A stretch of 64,000 nucleotides of DNA from Microglena sp. YARC (taxonomy: Eukaryota; Chlorophyta; Chlorophyceae; Chlamydomonadales; Chlamydomonadaceae), in contig CM039464.1 in NCBI GenBank assembly GCA_022414725.1, forward strand, positions 57,332,681-57,396,680. The letters are read 5' to 3'. The notes beneath the pieces were generated by a model. The model did no database searches and had not been told where the DNA came from. It saw only the letters and a program-made list of their open reading frames with translations. Positions 1 through 10,716 of the stretch are shown here, piece by piece (position 1 is the first letter of the stretch; every line of letters starts with the position of its first letter). The position numbers were made by a program, and so were the translations under genes.

Positions 1-160
1 AGCCTCTCACGGCTACTAATACCGCCCCTCGCGGCGTGGGTGCAAGTCCCGATATGCCCCTCGTGACATTGTCGTCTCTGACGATTAATACAGCCTCTCA
101 TGGCGTGGGTGCAAGTCCCGATGTGCCCCTCATGGCATTGTCGTCCTCGACAACATTAAT
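1..160. repeat. 69-bp minisatellite, two copies visible
   Basis: The block GGCGTGGGTGCAAGTCCCGA starts at 33 and again at 102, a 69-bp period, with the surrounding sequence (GCCTCTCA...CATTGTCGTC) repeated at about 90% identity. The array runs off the left edge of the window. Confidence 0.8.
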
Positions 161-162
161 CA

Positions 163-726
163 ATGACGAAGTTGCAAGTCCTTATGCTCACAACCAACTT
201 TACAATCAACCCTGGACAACTGTGTCCTACAACTCTTCTCTCATCTTACTTCTGCAAAACTAACGCAATTTCGAACCCCCCTGCAGCCCTGATCGCCTAT
301 CCCTTCACCATCCGTTCCAAGGGTGAAGAGATCTACAACAGCGAAGGGAAGCCGATGTCCACTCCTCCCTACCGTTCTAAATACATCAAGAAAGCGAGGG
401 ACATCCAGCTGATCGCTGGGAGACTCAAGACCTGCCCTCAACCTCCGTCCCCCCTTGGAGAGTCAACCTTCCAGCATCTTGATCCTTTCGCTGACACGCT
501 CTCCAAATTCAAGATCCTCCCGGTGCACAACACCACCGACAATGAGTTCTACGAGCTAACTCTTAGTGGCATCTACACTCGGGGAAGTGACAATTTTGCT
601 AAATGTAGGCGAAAGACACGATTTGCAGCGGAACTACAGAGAAATGTAGGCGTACAGTGGACGAAATGTCTCGGCTCACCTCAAACCAGCGATCCCGACA
701 AACACCCAGAACTTTTCGTAGACTGA
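163..726 (+). CDS. Hypothetical 187-residue ORF
   Basis: An open frame from an ATG inside the tail of the minisatellite to a TGA. I recognise no domain. The middle part, about residues 35-130, reads like ordinary protein (mixed charge, phrases such as KKARDIQLIAGRLK), while the first 30 residues come from repeat-like sequence, so the real start may be later. The last third overlaps the motif TAAATGTAGGCG that recurs at 10.6-10.7 kb, suggesting it has been written over by repeat sequence. It may be a fragment of a transposon gag or of a host exon. No promoter or splice evidence settles this. Confidence 0.3.
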   Translation: MTKLQVLMLTTNFTINPGQLCPTTLLSSYFCKTNAISNPPAALIAYPFTIRSKGEEIYNSEGKPMSTPPYRSKYIKKARDIQLIAGRLKTCPQPPSPLGESTFQHLDPFADTLSKFKILPVHNTTDNEFYELTLSGIYTRGSDNFAKCRRKTRFAAELQRNVGVQWTKCLGSPQTSDPDKHPELFVD

Positions 727-1459
727 AGCGTGACCAATAACTCCTCGATCGCACGTTAACTACTGAGTTCTAATACGCGAAGAGCTATGCAACTTTCTGT
801 CGCTCGAGGGTCTGTTAGCAACCTTTTCGAGGGGTCATTCTCGCGAACCTGCAAAGCTCTGCCAGCGATTCCGAGATAGAATGAACAATTAGGCAACGAA
901 GTACTAGCGCGAACTACTCGTTGGTGAAATGCTTTCATTCGGGAAAATGGACACCTCAAGTCACCGATGTGCTTTCGCTGCATGCGTCAAAAATGGCGCT
1001 GTTGTAGGGCGAAACCATGACGATTTTATCACTGTGATGAAAGCCTAAGTCACACAGAAATATTAGTGTGACTTGCGATTACGTGTCAGTGCTCTTACTA
1101 ATTTTGATAGATGTCTTCGCAGGCTGACCTTTCACCAGCCTTTCACGTTCATTTAGCCAAGGCGGATTGTACGCGGCATGGCGAAATGGCCGTACGATTA
1201 GAGCCTTTGCAATATGGCTAAGGTTAGCCACGCCAACCTTCTACCTCTCGTACTCCTACCTCATATTCTTCCCTCCCTCGCCCAAAGCATGTGTTTGTTG
1301 CTACTTGATATTTCTGGCGTCCTGCTTTATTCCCTCCTTTCTTTCCAACTTTCTTTTCAGTATTACTGCGCAACGCCCTCTTCCGCCTTCCGCGTGGACA
1401 AGCGCAAAGTAGTGCGTCAGATTGTTTTTGAAATTTGACAAATGCTGTGGTCCTATCTC
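727..1459. other. Stretch without a supportable gene
   Basis: No convincing coding region. It contains a perfect short inverted repeat (1047-1074) and, near 1150-1168, TTTAGCCAAGGCGGATTGT, the reverse complement of a motif repeated at 10.62-10.70 kb. Confidence 0.6.
1047..1074. repeat. Perfect 9-bp inverted repeat (hairpin)
   Basis: AAGTCACAC and GTGTGACTT are exact reverse complements separated by ten bases. It could be a small stem-loop or a relic transposon end. No flanking duplication was found. Confidence 0.6.
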
Positions 1460-2214
1460 CTACACAATTTCCCTTACATCGGTGCCGCTAATTCTCGCAA
1501 CCGATCCGTCTATGCTAGACCTGTGTAGGTTGTCAGTGCTGGAGGCATGGTATCTTGCAGCCAGCGGCCCTTGTGTCATCAACTCCTTAACCAGGAAGCC
1601 CGGTCGGCGCTGCTGTACTGCCACCGCATGAATAAGCTGCATAAATTGCAGCATCCCGGCAGTCCAATCGACGTTGCTCTGTACACGGTCAAATATGGTG
1701 GTATGTGGAGTCTGCTGTACCAGGAGCATGACTTCAGCTTGGGATGGCAGCATGATTAGTTGGCACTGTGCAAAGTAGGATGCTGGGACAACTTGCTCCC
1801 AACTCTTATGTGAGTCATACTTCCACCTGTTCTCTCCTGGGCCTGAGTAGAGCTTTAAAGGACACGGGGCCTTACACTCTAGTTGGATCATGCACTACCC
1901 TGGCTGCATGGTGCCCTTGAGCATTGTATCAGGAGATCATGCGTGGCAATTATCCCTTGAGACCCTGCATGATAGATGGTGGCAGCACTGTGTCTATTTG
2001 GCTGACGCACTAGACCCATGTCTATGGCATGCATCTTCACATTGGGTTCACTCCTAGTGGTTGTGGCAGTCTTGGCATGTTGCCTCTTGTGTTGTGGTGG
2101 ATACTGGTTCTCCTTGCTTTGCTGGGTGTTGGGTGACAGTCCAACCTTGTCTTTATGCCTCGGTCTTCCAGATCCATTCTGCATGGTAAACTCAGGCAAG
2201 TGTGGACAATGCAA
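1460..2214 (-). CDS. Two adjoining minus-strand ORFs, unrecognised
   Basis: Two open frames meet end to end on the minus strand, 2214-1888 (108 residues) and 1891-1460 (143 residues), in different frames with a four-base overlap. The second has ordinary-looking composition (WKYDSHKSWEQVVPASYFAQ and an amphipathic stretch further on), so this could be a decayed reading frame with one frameshift. I recognise no motif. A competing plus-strand ORF at 2018-2380 is hydrophobic and Cys-rich, typical of an antisense shadow. The segment ends about 360 bp before the copia-A insertion. Confidence 0.25.
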
Positions 2215-2299
2215 GGCTGGGGGAGGACCTGAGGTTCAGGTACCTAAGCTTAGGGCAGGTTGGACTTCCAGGGGGATCTCCCTACCAATGCGCAAAAAC

Positions 2300-2460
2300 A
2301 ATACAAAGGGTGTCAATAAATGTAACTATGCCCGCCCTTCATTTTTGCAGGGACCCATGCTCTGTCTGGTAGCGGTCTGAAGGTTGCTTGTAGGTTGGGT
2401 TTCACAACAATTGGGCCTAGGGAATTCTGACTTGATCACATGCCTAAATAGTGTCCACCT
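2300..2460 (+). repeat. Diverged copy of an exon-like segment also at 7.0-7.2 kb
   Basis: Shares a succession of blocks with 7000-7210: TAACTATGCC, a pyrimidine tract ending in TTTGCAGGGACC, GCTCTGTCT, TTGCTTGTAGGT, CAACAATTG and ATGCCTA. The TTTTTGCAG|GGACC junction looks like a 3' splice site. The two copies lie on either side of copia-A, so this is an old duplication or a dispersed repeat. Confidence 0.5.
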
Positions 2461-2573
2461 GCTTGCATGCCTCCTTTTGTGCATTCATGTCTGTATGCCT
2501 GCCTTTCTGTCTTCCTCCCTGGTGACTGATTGGCTGACTATCTGGATGGTGACTGCAGCTTGGAGGTGCTAGG

Positions 2574-2871
2574 TATCAGCATGAATAGCGGTGCTCTCGC
2601 TTGTTTTATGTCTTGGTGACTCCTTGTGTACTCCCTTAGAACTATCGGTCCTGACAGTACTATGTCAGCTTCGTGTTGACTGCGTCATCGGTTCTTCTGA
2701 CACGCGCTGTCTAGCCTGTACCCTGATCAGGTTCCAGGCTACCGCCCCCTTTCCTCCACTGGTGCCCCTTAATGGGTCTCCTGTGCTTGTAACTTATTCT
2801 CGTCTCCGCATTTATAGATTGGCGTGCTGCACACACAAAGTCCACTCTCCGGAGTGTTATCCAAGCTGATA
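2574..2871 (+). repeat. copia-A 5' LTR
   Basis: 298 bp, beginning TATCAGCATGAAT and ending ATCCAAGCTGATA, with a TATA-like CATTTATAGA about 60 bp before its end. Nearly identical to 6549-6846 and, in reverse, to 46736-47034. Confidence 0.88.
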
Positions 2872-2884
2872 GGTTATACGGCCC
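2872..2884 (+). promoter_or_regulatory. Putative primer-binding site of copia-A
   Basis: GGTTATACGGCCC directly follows the LTR. Several copia elements prime from the anticodon arm of initiator tRNA-Met, whose complement reads GGTTATGGGCCC. The match is 7 contiguous bases, then partial. Half-tRNA priming is an inference. Confidence 0.5.
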
Positions 2885-2908
2885 TTCATTTACTACCACT
2901 GCTTTGCG

Positions 2909-3232
2909 ATGCAACTTCCGCGAGGACCTCCCGCCATTTTGAGAAACTCCATGACATGGATGGTCTTTTCTGGACGCGCGGGATGCGCAGTATCATTCTC
3001 AGCGATGGCTGCGACCAATCCTTCCAACGAAGGAACGGCTCCTCTTGATGATTGGCTAGACGTTTGTGCACCACCTGCCTCTGCTAGCGGTCATGAGAGT
3101 CCTTCCGCCCTCGTGGAAGTAACCCCCCCCGGTCATTCCTCCATCTTCTCTTCTTTTTCCTCCCCTGCCGTCTGTCGCCTCCTCCCGTCTGTCGTAGATG
3201 ACTGTGACGTGCAGACTCAAGTCGGCGACTAG
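2909..3232 (+). pseudogene. Gag-position ORF of copia-A
   Basis: First ORF after the LTR and primer-binding site, 107 residues, Ser/Pro-rich, with no zinc knuckle. Its position is where gag should start, but the frame closes early and downstream frames are short. Read it as the remains of, or replacement for, gag. Function unsupported. Confidence 0.3.
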
Positions 3233-4254
3233 CCTGGACATCGGTGGAGATACCCCGTCTTCGTCTGCTCGCGTCCTTGACGTCGCTAACCTTTCTCCGG
3301 TGTTTGAGGCTCTGCCTGCATACCGGAGGTTGCCAAGCCGACCAAGCTCCCTGCTGATGTCTACGTCGTCTTTGCCCCCTTTGCTCTGCCCAGCCGACGG
3401 TCGGCTACTGGCATGAGCTTGCGCTCTAGTGGCTCTGTGCTACCTTCTGGAGAATTTTTTCGATCAAGCTGGCGGATCGCCTGCACTGCCGTAGGGTTCG
3501 CCAGAGGAGGACGACCTACGCGTCTGGACCTGGAGATTCTGGAGGTGGTAGGAAGCAGGGGGGTATGGTCAGCACCACTACGGGTGCTGCTCCCTCTACC
3601 CCCCAACCGGGTGAGTCGAGCGATAGAGGGGGGGACTTGGGATTGACTGATCATCGACGGCGGGATATTAGGACCTTTACATGCCTCGGCTCTGCTCTTC
3701 GCATCCTAGCGATAAATGTTCGAATTCTGCCCTTGCGATTTGCGATTTTCTGCCATTGGTGCGATTTCTGCACCAGGTGTGACTTGCTGCACTGTCATTC
3801 TCGTCTCCTTTTTCCCATACCTCAAATCTCGACTTCGACCTAACGCTTCCCCACCTTCGGTGATCCCAGGTCTCGCAGCGCCGGACTTCGCCCATGCTAC
3901 AGGCCGCAGTGGACGCCGCCGTCCTGGCCCTAGTCCAGCGGCCGTGGAGGATCTTTGGCATGATATCTTGGTGGATATTTTTCTCTCTTAGGCTCCTTGT
4001 GACCCCTGGGTGCGTTCCGTGGTTCGAACAGAGGTTACTACTTTGTCTTCCCGTGCCCCTGGTTCCCCCCTTAGGTGTATGCCTTAGCTACGTGAGTTTG
4101 GGTTCAAGTGTTTGAGTTCTGATAGGGCTTAGGAATTTTTAGTTAAGTGGTATAGAGGCATGGTTGATCTCGATTAGTTGGGGCATGCATGAGTTGTTGA
4201 TGATGACACTGCTCAGCATGGTGCTAGTGTGTTATCTTCGCAATCGCGTGTTCA

Positions 4255-4480
4255 TCTAGGGAGACAAGACTCCTTCGGAGCTTTTCTTTGGGGTTGCACC
4301 TGATGTGTCGTTGTTGCGTTTGTTTGGTTGCCCTTGCTATGTAATCTTAGTATTGGGCAGTCACGCAACAAGCTAGTTAGAAAGGCATTATTTGGTAGAC
4401 TGGTTGGGTATTCCCTGGTGAGTAAGGGTTATTATATTTGGGTTTCCAATGTTGCGCCAGTTAGTAGTGAGTAGTGATGT
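4255..4480 (+). pseudogene. Remnant of copia integrase C-terminus
   Basis: Conceptual translation around 4262-4345 gives TPSELFFGVAPDVSLLRLFG, the block following the integrase core in Ty1/copia polyproteins (compare TPYELFYQRVPEVSHLRVFG in the intact element at 13-20 kb). A further similarity follows after a frameshift (LVGYS-like, near 4400). Stops and frame changes interrupt it and no RT motif was found downstream. This is the best evidence that copia-A descends from a coding Ty1/copia element. Confidence 0.7.
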
Positions 4481-6548
4481 ACTCTCTATCTCCAGTTCAG
4501 TTCTAAACTGTCTTTCTGGGTTCTCCCATTAGTATGGGTCCCCGTGCCCACTTGCATCCCTCCTGTCATCAAACGGTGATATGTTATGTGTTACCGGTAA
4601 TTCCCTACGCCCTTTAACAACCCCAATTGTTGTTGGCTGGCCTGGCTGGGATGTACCATTGTTGCATTCTAGACCAGGGCCTGATCTTGCTGTATTGTGT
4701 GTGAAGTTTTAGGGCGGGTGGGAGTTGGATATCCAACTATAATCTTAGCCGAATCTCAGGGGGTCGCCAGGCCCTCCTCTGTGCCACGTTTTAGCGGTGA
4801 AGCTTTAGGATTTAGACAGCCTTCGATCATAGTGGTACCTGGATCAGGTCCATTGACTAATAGTCGCCAACCTCCGACCACCTCGGATGGCTCGCGGGTG
4901 TCGATAATTCCGACGCCTCCTGTCGTCCCTGGTGGAATACTCGGGTCAAGCCCATGTGATGATGTAGCCGTTGCCGAATGGGTAAGTGATGATCTTGAAC
5001 ACTGGTCTAGCTTGATACTGCGTATGGCTGGGGTGTTACAGTCAACCCAGGATTCATTGTTTTAGGTGCTGCTGGTTCTCATACGTAGGTTAACATGGCC
5101 CTATGTGTGAGTGCCTATTCCTCAGCACCTCCTAGACTGACTTATAGGGTAGTCTAGATTGGTGGAGCGTTACGACGCTTTGTTTAGGCAGCTTCCTTTC
5201 AGCTGTCTTTCTTGGTTTTTGGTGGAAGGTGGTACTTAATTCAGACCACCGTTATAGCGTCTTGATGGTTTCTGACTCTTAGTTCCATAGGCAGATGGTT
5301 CGTTCGGTGGAGCTCATCATAGATTAGCTATTTCTTTTTACTCCACACTGTTTTTAGATCACCAGCCCCTCATGTGATTGGAACTTTTTGTGGAGTGTAG
5401 TAGTTGTTTCCCTTCGGATTTTACTGTGAATTGGTGGGCTGGGTAATCTTGCAGTTGTACTTGCAGATGTACCGCCGCTCACCTCTTTCTTGTTTTCCGA
5501 GTGTATTTCAAGCGCCCTTTCAGTCCATCCTTTGCAGTAAATTCTTTGAAGTCCTTTTTATGCGTTTACTATTTTTCAGGTGGACAATAGGTTTTATGTA
5601 CTATGGTTGTACATCTACCCTTCTATTGTTCATTGAACTGTGTTTCCTTTGTTGGTTACAAGTTTCTTGAAAATTTTAACTTCGCATCCTTTGGATTTTT
5701 TTCCAGTTGCTGCAGGTTTGGTTTGCTTTAGTTAGGCGCTTGGTTTGTCTTGAGTGCACGAGTTCTTTGCGGTGCGATACCCACCTCTTAGACTGTTTTT
5801 CGTTAGTGCCGTAGCTGGGGATTTATGATAATTAACTTTCATAAATCTTCTTACTTCCATCTTTGGGTAAGAAACCAGTTCATCATGGTTTTTTCATCCC
5901 AACCTAGTCATGAATTCTATGCTAAGAATAGTTTTTAAGGTAGTGGATTTTTCCATCGACTTTTTTTTCCATCGTAGTCTTTAGTGTCCTCTTGTCTGCG
6001 TCCTTTAGGTTTTGATTCTCTCGTGTGCTGCTCTCACACGATATTTCAATCCGTCTCTTTAGTTATCATTGATTGGCGTTAGGTTCCTATTCCCGGATTG
6101 GGTTTTCTATACCGTTGTTCCCCAACTTTGATATACGTTTTTTTTCAGTCTTCTCTTTAGGTTAAGTTCTCGGTTCTTTCAGTCACCGTTGTTCCCCTTC
6201 CTTTGGTATTAGGATTGATTTCTGTTTGGCCTCCCTGTGATTTTCTGGTATGGTGCCTACTATTCTGGATGAATAGTATTTTTGCGCTTACCATGGATGG
6301 TTACATTTCCATTTTGGTCTCAGCTCAGCTCGGTATGACCCAAGTTTTTTGCTGCTACATTTTCGGAGTACTACAGTGGTTTTTGGTTCATCCTTTCTCA
6401 TCCTTTTATTTTAGACAAGGCTTTCTTCTGGTTTCCTGTTTTTCCGCCGTTCCTTAATAATTTTTGTTTCCTACCAGTTTATGGTTCTATGTCCCCAGTG
6501 CCATAGGTGGAGTACTAGTATTGTATGTCACCTGCGTCATAGGTGGAG
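4480..6548. other. Non-coding interior of copia-A
   Basis: T-rich sequence with short ORFs only (for example 4697-5065). I see no recognisable reverse transcriptase, RNase H or host gene. Confidence 0.5.
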
Positions 6549-6846
6549 TATCAGCATGAATAGCGGTGCTCTCGCTTGTTTTATGTCTTGGTGACTCCTT
6601 GTGTACTCCCTTAGAACTATCGGTCCTGACAGTACTATGTCAGCTTCCTGCTGACTGCGTCATCGGTTCTTCTGACACGCGCTGTCTAGCCTGTACCCTG
6701 ATCAGGTTCCAGGCTACCGCCCCCTTTCCTCCACTGGTGCCCCTTAATGGGTCTCCTGTGCTTGTAACTCATTCTCGTCTCCGCATTTATAGATTGGCGT
6801 GCTGCACACACAAAGTCCACTCTCCGGAGTGTTATCCAAGCTGATA
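6549..6846 (+). repeat. copia-A 3' LTR
   Basis: 298 bp, nearly identical to 2574-2871, preceded by the purine tract AGGTGGAG and followed by TSD CTAGG. Confidence 0.88.
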
Positions 6847-6999
6847 CTAGGCATAGAGTGTTCAGCCCATGGGAAAGTGGCTTGGTTGCTTGCATGACTA
6901 TCTGTTGCACGCATGAATACTTGCTTGTCAGTCTGCTTGAGCGCTTGGCCATTGTTGACAAAAGACAAGGGGGCTTTAAACTATCATCAAATAAGAAGT

Positions 7000-7210
7000 A
7001 AAGGGTGCTACTTAATTTAACTATGCCTGCATTCTGTATTTGCAGGGACCATTGCTCTGTCTTCCCTCCCAGTTCTGATGTTCCACTGTCACATGAGGCT
7101 TTTGGACAACAACGTAAGTGATAAGTGAAGCTTGCTTGTAGGTGCGGTTTTGCAACAATTGTGTGGCATAGCGAATTATGTCTTGATTCATGCCTAGGTG
7201 GTGCCCACGT
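7000..7210 (+). repeat. Second copy of the exon-like segment at 2.3-2.46 kb
   Basis: GTATTTGCAG|GGACC resembles a 3' splice site and ACAACAAC|GTAAGT, about 70 bp on, resembles a 5' splice site, so a short exon is possible. The block order matches 2300-2460. Confidence 0.45.
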
Positions 7211-7440
7211 GCATCTGTCTATGTTTGTGTCACTGTCTCTGCCATCGTCTCTGTAACTGCATCTGTACTATGCCTCCGTCTATGCACTGCCCTTCATTGA
7301 TCTCTAACGCATACCCTGCTATGCACGTCACTGTCCTGCCCCTTGCCCTCCTTCCTGCCCTTCATTGCTCTGTAACGCAGGCCATGCCCAGCTAATCACC
7401 ATCCTACCCCTACCCGTGCTCTCTGCCCTTCCTTGCTCTC

Positions 7441-8364
7441 TAACGCCCGCCCTGCTCTGCTCATCACTGTCATCTAGCCCTTTGCCATTATCCCTGCCCC
7501 TCCTTGCTCTCTAACGCCTGGCCTGCTCTGCTCATCACTGTCTTCTTGCCCCTTTCCATTATCCCTGCCCCTCTTTGCTCTCTAACGCCTGCCCTGCCTT
7601 GTTCATCACCGTCGTCATGCCCCTTGCCATTATCCCTGCCCCTCTTCGCTCTCTAACGCCTGCCCTGCTCTGCTCAACACTGTCGTCCTGCCCCTCGCCA
7701 TTATCCCTGCCCCTCTTTGCTCTCTAACGCCTTCCCTTCTCTGCTCATCACTGTCATCTAGCCCCTCGCCAATATCCCTGCCCCTCTTTGCTCTCTAACG
7801 CCTGCCCTGCCTTGTTCATCACTGTCGTCCTGCCCCTTGCCATTATCCCTGCCCCTCTTTGCTCTCCAACGCCTGCTTTTCTCTGCTCATCACTGTCGTC
7901 TTGCCCCTTGCCTTTATCCCCGCCCCTCTTTGCTCTCTAATGCCTGCTTTTCTCTGCTCATCACTGTCGTCCTGTCCTTTGCGATTATCCCTGCCCCTCT
8001 TTCCTCTCTAATGCCTGCTTTTCTCTGCTCATCACTGTCGTCCTGTCCTTTGCCATTATCCCTGCCCCTCTTTGCTCTCTAATGCCTGCTTTTCTCTGCT
8101 CATCACTGTCGTCTTGCCCCTTGCCTTTATCCCCGCCCCTCTTTGCTCTCTAATGCCTGCTTTTCTCTGCTCATCACTGTCGTCCTGTCCTTTGCCATTA
8201 TCCCTGCCCCTCTTTGCTCTCGAACGCCTGCTCTGCTCTGATCATCACTGTCGTCCTGCCCCTTGCCATTATCCCTGCCCATCTTTGCTCTCGAACGCCT
8301 GCCCTGCTCAGCTCATCACTGTCGTCCTGCCCCTTGCCATTATCCCTGCCCCTTTTTACTCTCG
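7441..8364 (+). repeat. 71-bp minisatellite, forward arm (about 13 copies)
   Basis: The unit contains CTCTCTAACGCCTGCCCTGC, then CTGTCGTCCTGCCCCTTGCC and ATTATCCCTGCCCCTCTTTG. TAACGCC recurs at 7441, 7512, 7583 and 7654, period 71. Because 71 is not a multiple of three, ORFs here are shadows. Degenerate members extend left to about 7260. Confidence 0.92.
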
Positions 8365-8380
8365 TGAGTACAAACTGGCT

Positions 8381-9606
8381 GGCAGTGATAATGGCGAGGG
8401 GCAGGACGACAGTGATGAGCAGAGCAGGGCAGGCGTTAGAGTGCACAGAGGCGCAGGGATAATGGCGAGTGGCAAGATGACAGTGATGAGCAGAGCAGAG
8501 CAGGTTTAGAGAGCAAAGAGGGGCAGGGATGATGGCAAGGGGCAGGACACTTAATGAGCAGAGCAGAGCAGGTGATAGAGAGCAGAGAGGGCCAGGGATA
8601 ATGGCAAAGGACAAGACGACAGTGATGAGCAGAGCAGGGCAGGCGTTAGAGAGTAAAAAGGGGCAGGGATAATGTCAAGGGGCAGGACGACAGTGATGAG
8701 CAGAGCAGGGCAGGTTTTAGAGAGCAAAGAGGGGCAGGGATAATGGCAAGGGGCAAGACGACAGTGATGAGCAGAGCAGGGCAGGCGTTAGAGAGTAAAA
8801 AGGGGCAGGGATAATGTCAATGGGCAGGACGACAGTGATGAGCAGAGCAGGGCAGGTGTTAGAGAGCAAAGAGGGGCAGGGATAATGGCAAGGGGCAGGA
8901 CGACAGTGATGAGCAGAGCAGGGCAGGCGTTAGAGAGTAAAAAGGGGCAGGGATAATGGCAAGGGGCAAGACGACAGTGATGAGCAGAGAAAAGCAGGCG
9001 TTAGAGAGTAAAAAGGGGCAGGGATAATGTCAATGGGCAGGACGACAGTGATGAGCAGAGCAGGGCAGGTGTTAGAGAGCAAAGAGGGGCAGGGATAATG
9101 GCAAGGGGCAAGACGACAGTGATGAGCAGAGCAGGGCAGGCGTTAGAGAGTAAAAAGGGGCAGGGATAATGTCAATGGGCAGGACGACAGTGATGACCAG
9201 AGCAGGGCAGGTGTTAGAGAGCAAAGAGGGGCAGGGATAATGGCAAGGGGCAAGACGACAGTGATGAGCAGAGCAGGGCAGGCGTTAGAGAGTAAAAAGG
9301 GGCAGGGATAATGGCAAGGGGCAGGACGACAGTGATGAGCAGAGCAGGGCAGGTGTTAGAGAGCAAAGAGGGGCAGGGATAATGGCAAGGGGCAAGACGA
9401 CAGTGATGAGCAAAGAAAAGCAGGCATTGGAGAGCAAAGAGGGGCAGGGATAATGGCGAGGGGCAGGACGACAATGATGAGCAGAGCAGGGTGGGTGTTA
9501 GAGAGCAATGAGGGGCAGGGATAATAGGGAGGGGCAGGACGACAGTGATGAGCCGAGCATGGCAGGCGTTAGAGAGCAAAGAGGGGCAGGGATACTGGCA
9601 ATTGCC
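8381..9606 (-). repeat. 71-bp minisatellite, reverse arm (about 17 copies)
   Basis: The same unit in reverse complement (GGGGCAGGGATAATGGCAAG, then GACGACAGTGATGAGCAGAG). Only about 16 bp separates it from the forward arm, so 7441-9606 is a near-palindrome with arms close to 1 kb. Degenerate forward units resume at 9607-10000. Confidence 0.92.
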
Positions 9607-10005
9607 ATTATCCATGCTCTTGGTTCTCAAGTGCATGCATTACTATGCTCATCACTGTGGTCCTGCCCCTTGCCTTGCTCCCTTCCCTTCCTTCCTCTTG
9701 AACGCATGCCCTTCTCTGATCATCACTTTCCAGGCGTACTTTGCTCCCTTCCCTGCTTTGCTCTCTAACACATGCCCTGATCTGCTTATCGCATCCATGC
9801 CCCTTACCGTGCTCCCTGCCATTCATTGCTCTATAATGCCTGCTCTGCTCTGTTTAGCACATGCCTGCCCCTTGCCATGCTCCCTGCCATTGGTTGCTTT
9901 GTAACACATGCCATGCTCTGCTCATCACCGCACCATCCTGCCCCTTGCCATTAACCCTGCCCTTGGTTGCTCTCTAACGCATGCCCTGCTCTGCATGTCT
10001 TACAG

Positions 10006-10089
10006 GGCAAAATGATGGATGGAAATGCTACAGCTGCGATGAAGATTGTTGCCACGAAGGAACTACACATGCTGAAGATGGAAATATAA
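10006..10089 (+). CDS. Possible terminal exon after the minisatellite
   Basis: CATGTCTTACAG|GG looks like a 3' splice site and is followed by an open frame (KMMDGNATAAMKIVATKELH, then seven more residues) ending in TAA. No upstream exon could be identified in the minisatellite, which would be intronic. A short, speculative call. Confidence 0.25.
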   Translation, partial: GKMMDGNATAAMKIVATKELHMLKMEI

Positions 10090-10484
10090 AATATAATCAG
10101 TGAAGATATATAAATGTATAGCTTTGATTGGACGTTTCTTCTTTGTGGATATATAGGCCTATGTTTTCATAAGTAGACAAATAGATATCTGCCTGCAGGC
10201 TGCGTATATACTTGTACTTGAACTTAATTAGCTACATGGTTCCAGCCAGCAATTTGGCTGCTCGTCGTCTGTTGCTCGCTGTCTATCTATGGTTAATGGA
10301 TATATAGGGAATATATGGGCTGTAGTGGATGTACATGTGTAAGGATGCTTACATAGATAAATAGGTAGATCAATAGGTTAATGGATGCATAGTTTATTAT
10401 GTATGTAATCTATCTTCTCGAATCCTGGTGTAATTGAGAAATGCTCCTGGAAAATATTCCTGAAATGCGACCTCTCCGACCACC
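10090..10484. other. AT-rich stretch without a gene
   Basis: Many ATATA and GATAGAT-like words; no ORF with coding character. Confidence 0.55.
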
Positions 10485-10584
10485 GTGCCCAAACCGCCCT
10501 GCAGGCGAAGTACAGGCGAAATGTCTCAAAATAACGTACTTTCGCCTCATTTACGTGCACAAGCCGCCGTGCGTGGCGAGGTGC

Positions 10585-10716
10585 AGGCGAAATGTCTCAG
10601 AAGTCTGAGACATTTCGACGACAATCCGCCTTGGCTAAATGTAGGCGAAATGTCTCAGAAGTCTGAGACATTTCGACGACAATCCGCCTTGGCTAAATGT
10701 AGGCGAAATGTCTCAG
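10585..10716. repeat. 58-bp tandem repeat with an internal palindrome
   Basis: AGGCGAAATG occurs at 10585, 10643 and 10701, a 58-bp period. Each full unit contains GAAATGTCTCAG AA GTCTGAGACATTTC, an almost perfect inverted repeat, followed by CAATCCGCCTTGGCTAAATG. Degenerate relatives lie at 10500-10585 and 600-690; a reverse-oriented piece lies at 1150. Confidence 0.85.

Larger units (their letters stand above)
2574..6846 (+). mobile_element. copia-A: decayed Ty1/copia LTR retrotransposon
   Basis: Two 298-bp direct repeats (2574-2871 and 6549-6846) differ at about three positions and bound a 3.7-kb interior. CTAGG occurs immediately before the left repeat (2569-2573) and immediately after the right one (6847-6851), a 5-bp target-site duplication. 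A primer-binding-site-like GGTTATACGGCCC abuts the left LTR and a purine tract, ATAGGTGGAG, abuts the right. The only recognisable coding remnant is copia-type integrase/RT linker near 4.26-4.45 kb. No intact pol survives, so mobilisation would need factors from elsewhere. LTR ends are TATCAGC...GCTGATA, not the usual TG...CA. Confidence 0.85.

Noticed and set aside
2018..2572. Hydrophobic plus-strand ORFs as membrane proteins
   Set aside because: Composition is typical of antisense readings and there is no start context or homology.
7837..9636. ORFs of up to 145 residues in the 71-bp arrays
   Set aside because: Repeat artefacts; the unit length is not divisible by three and frames rotate.
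1150..10700. A single DNA transposon bounded by the inverted GGCTAAAT motifs
   Set aside because: No terminal inverted repeat or target duplication was found; kept only as an observation on repeats.
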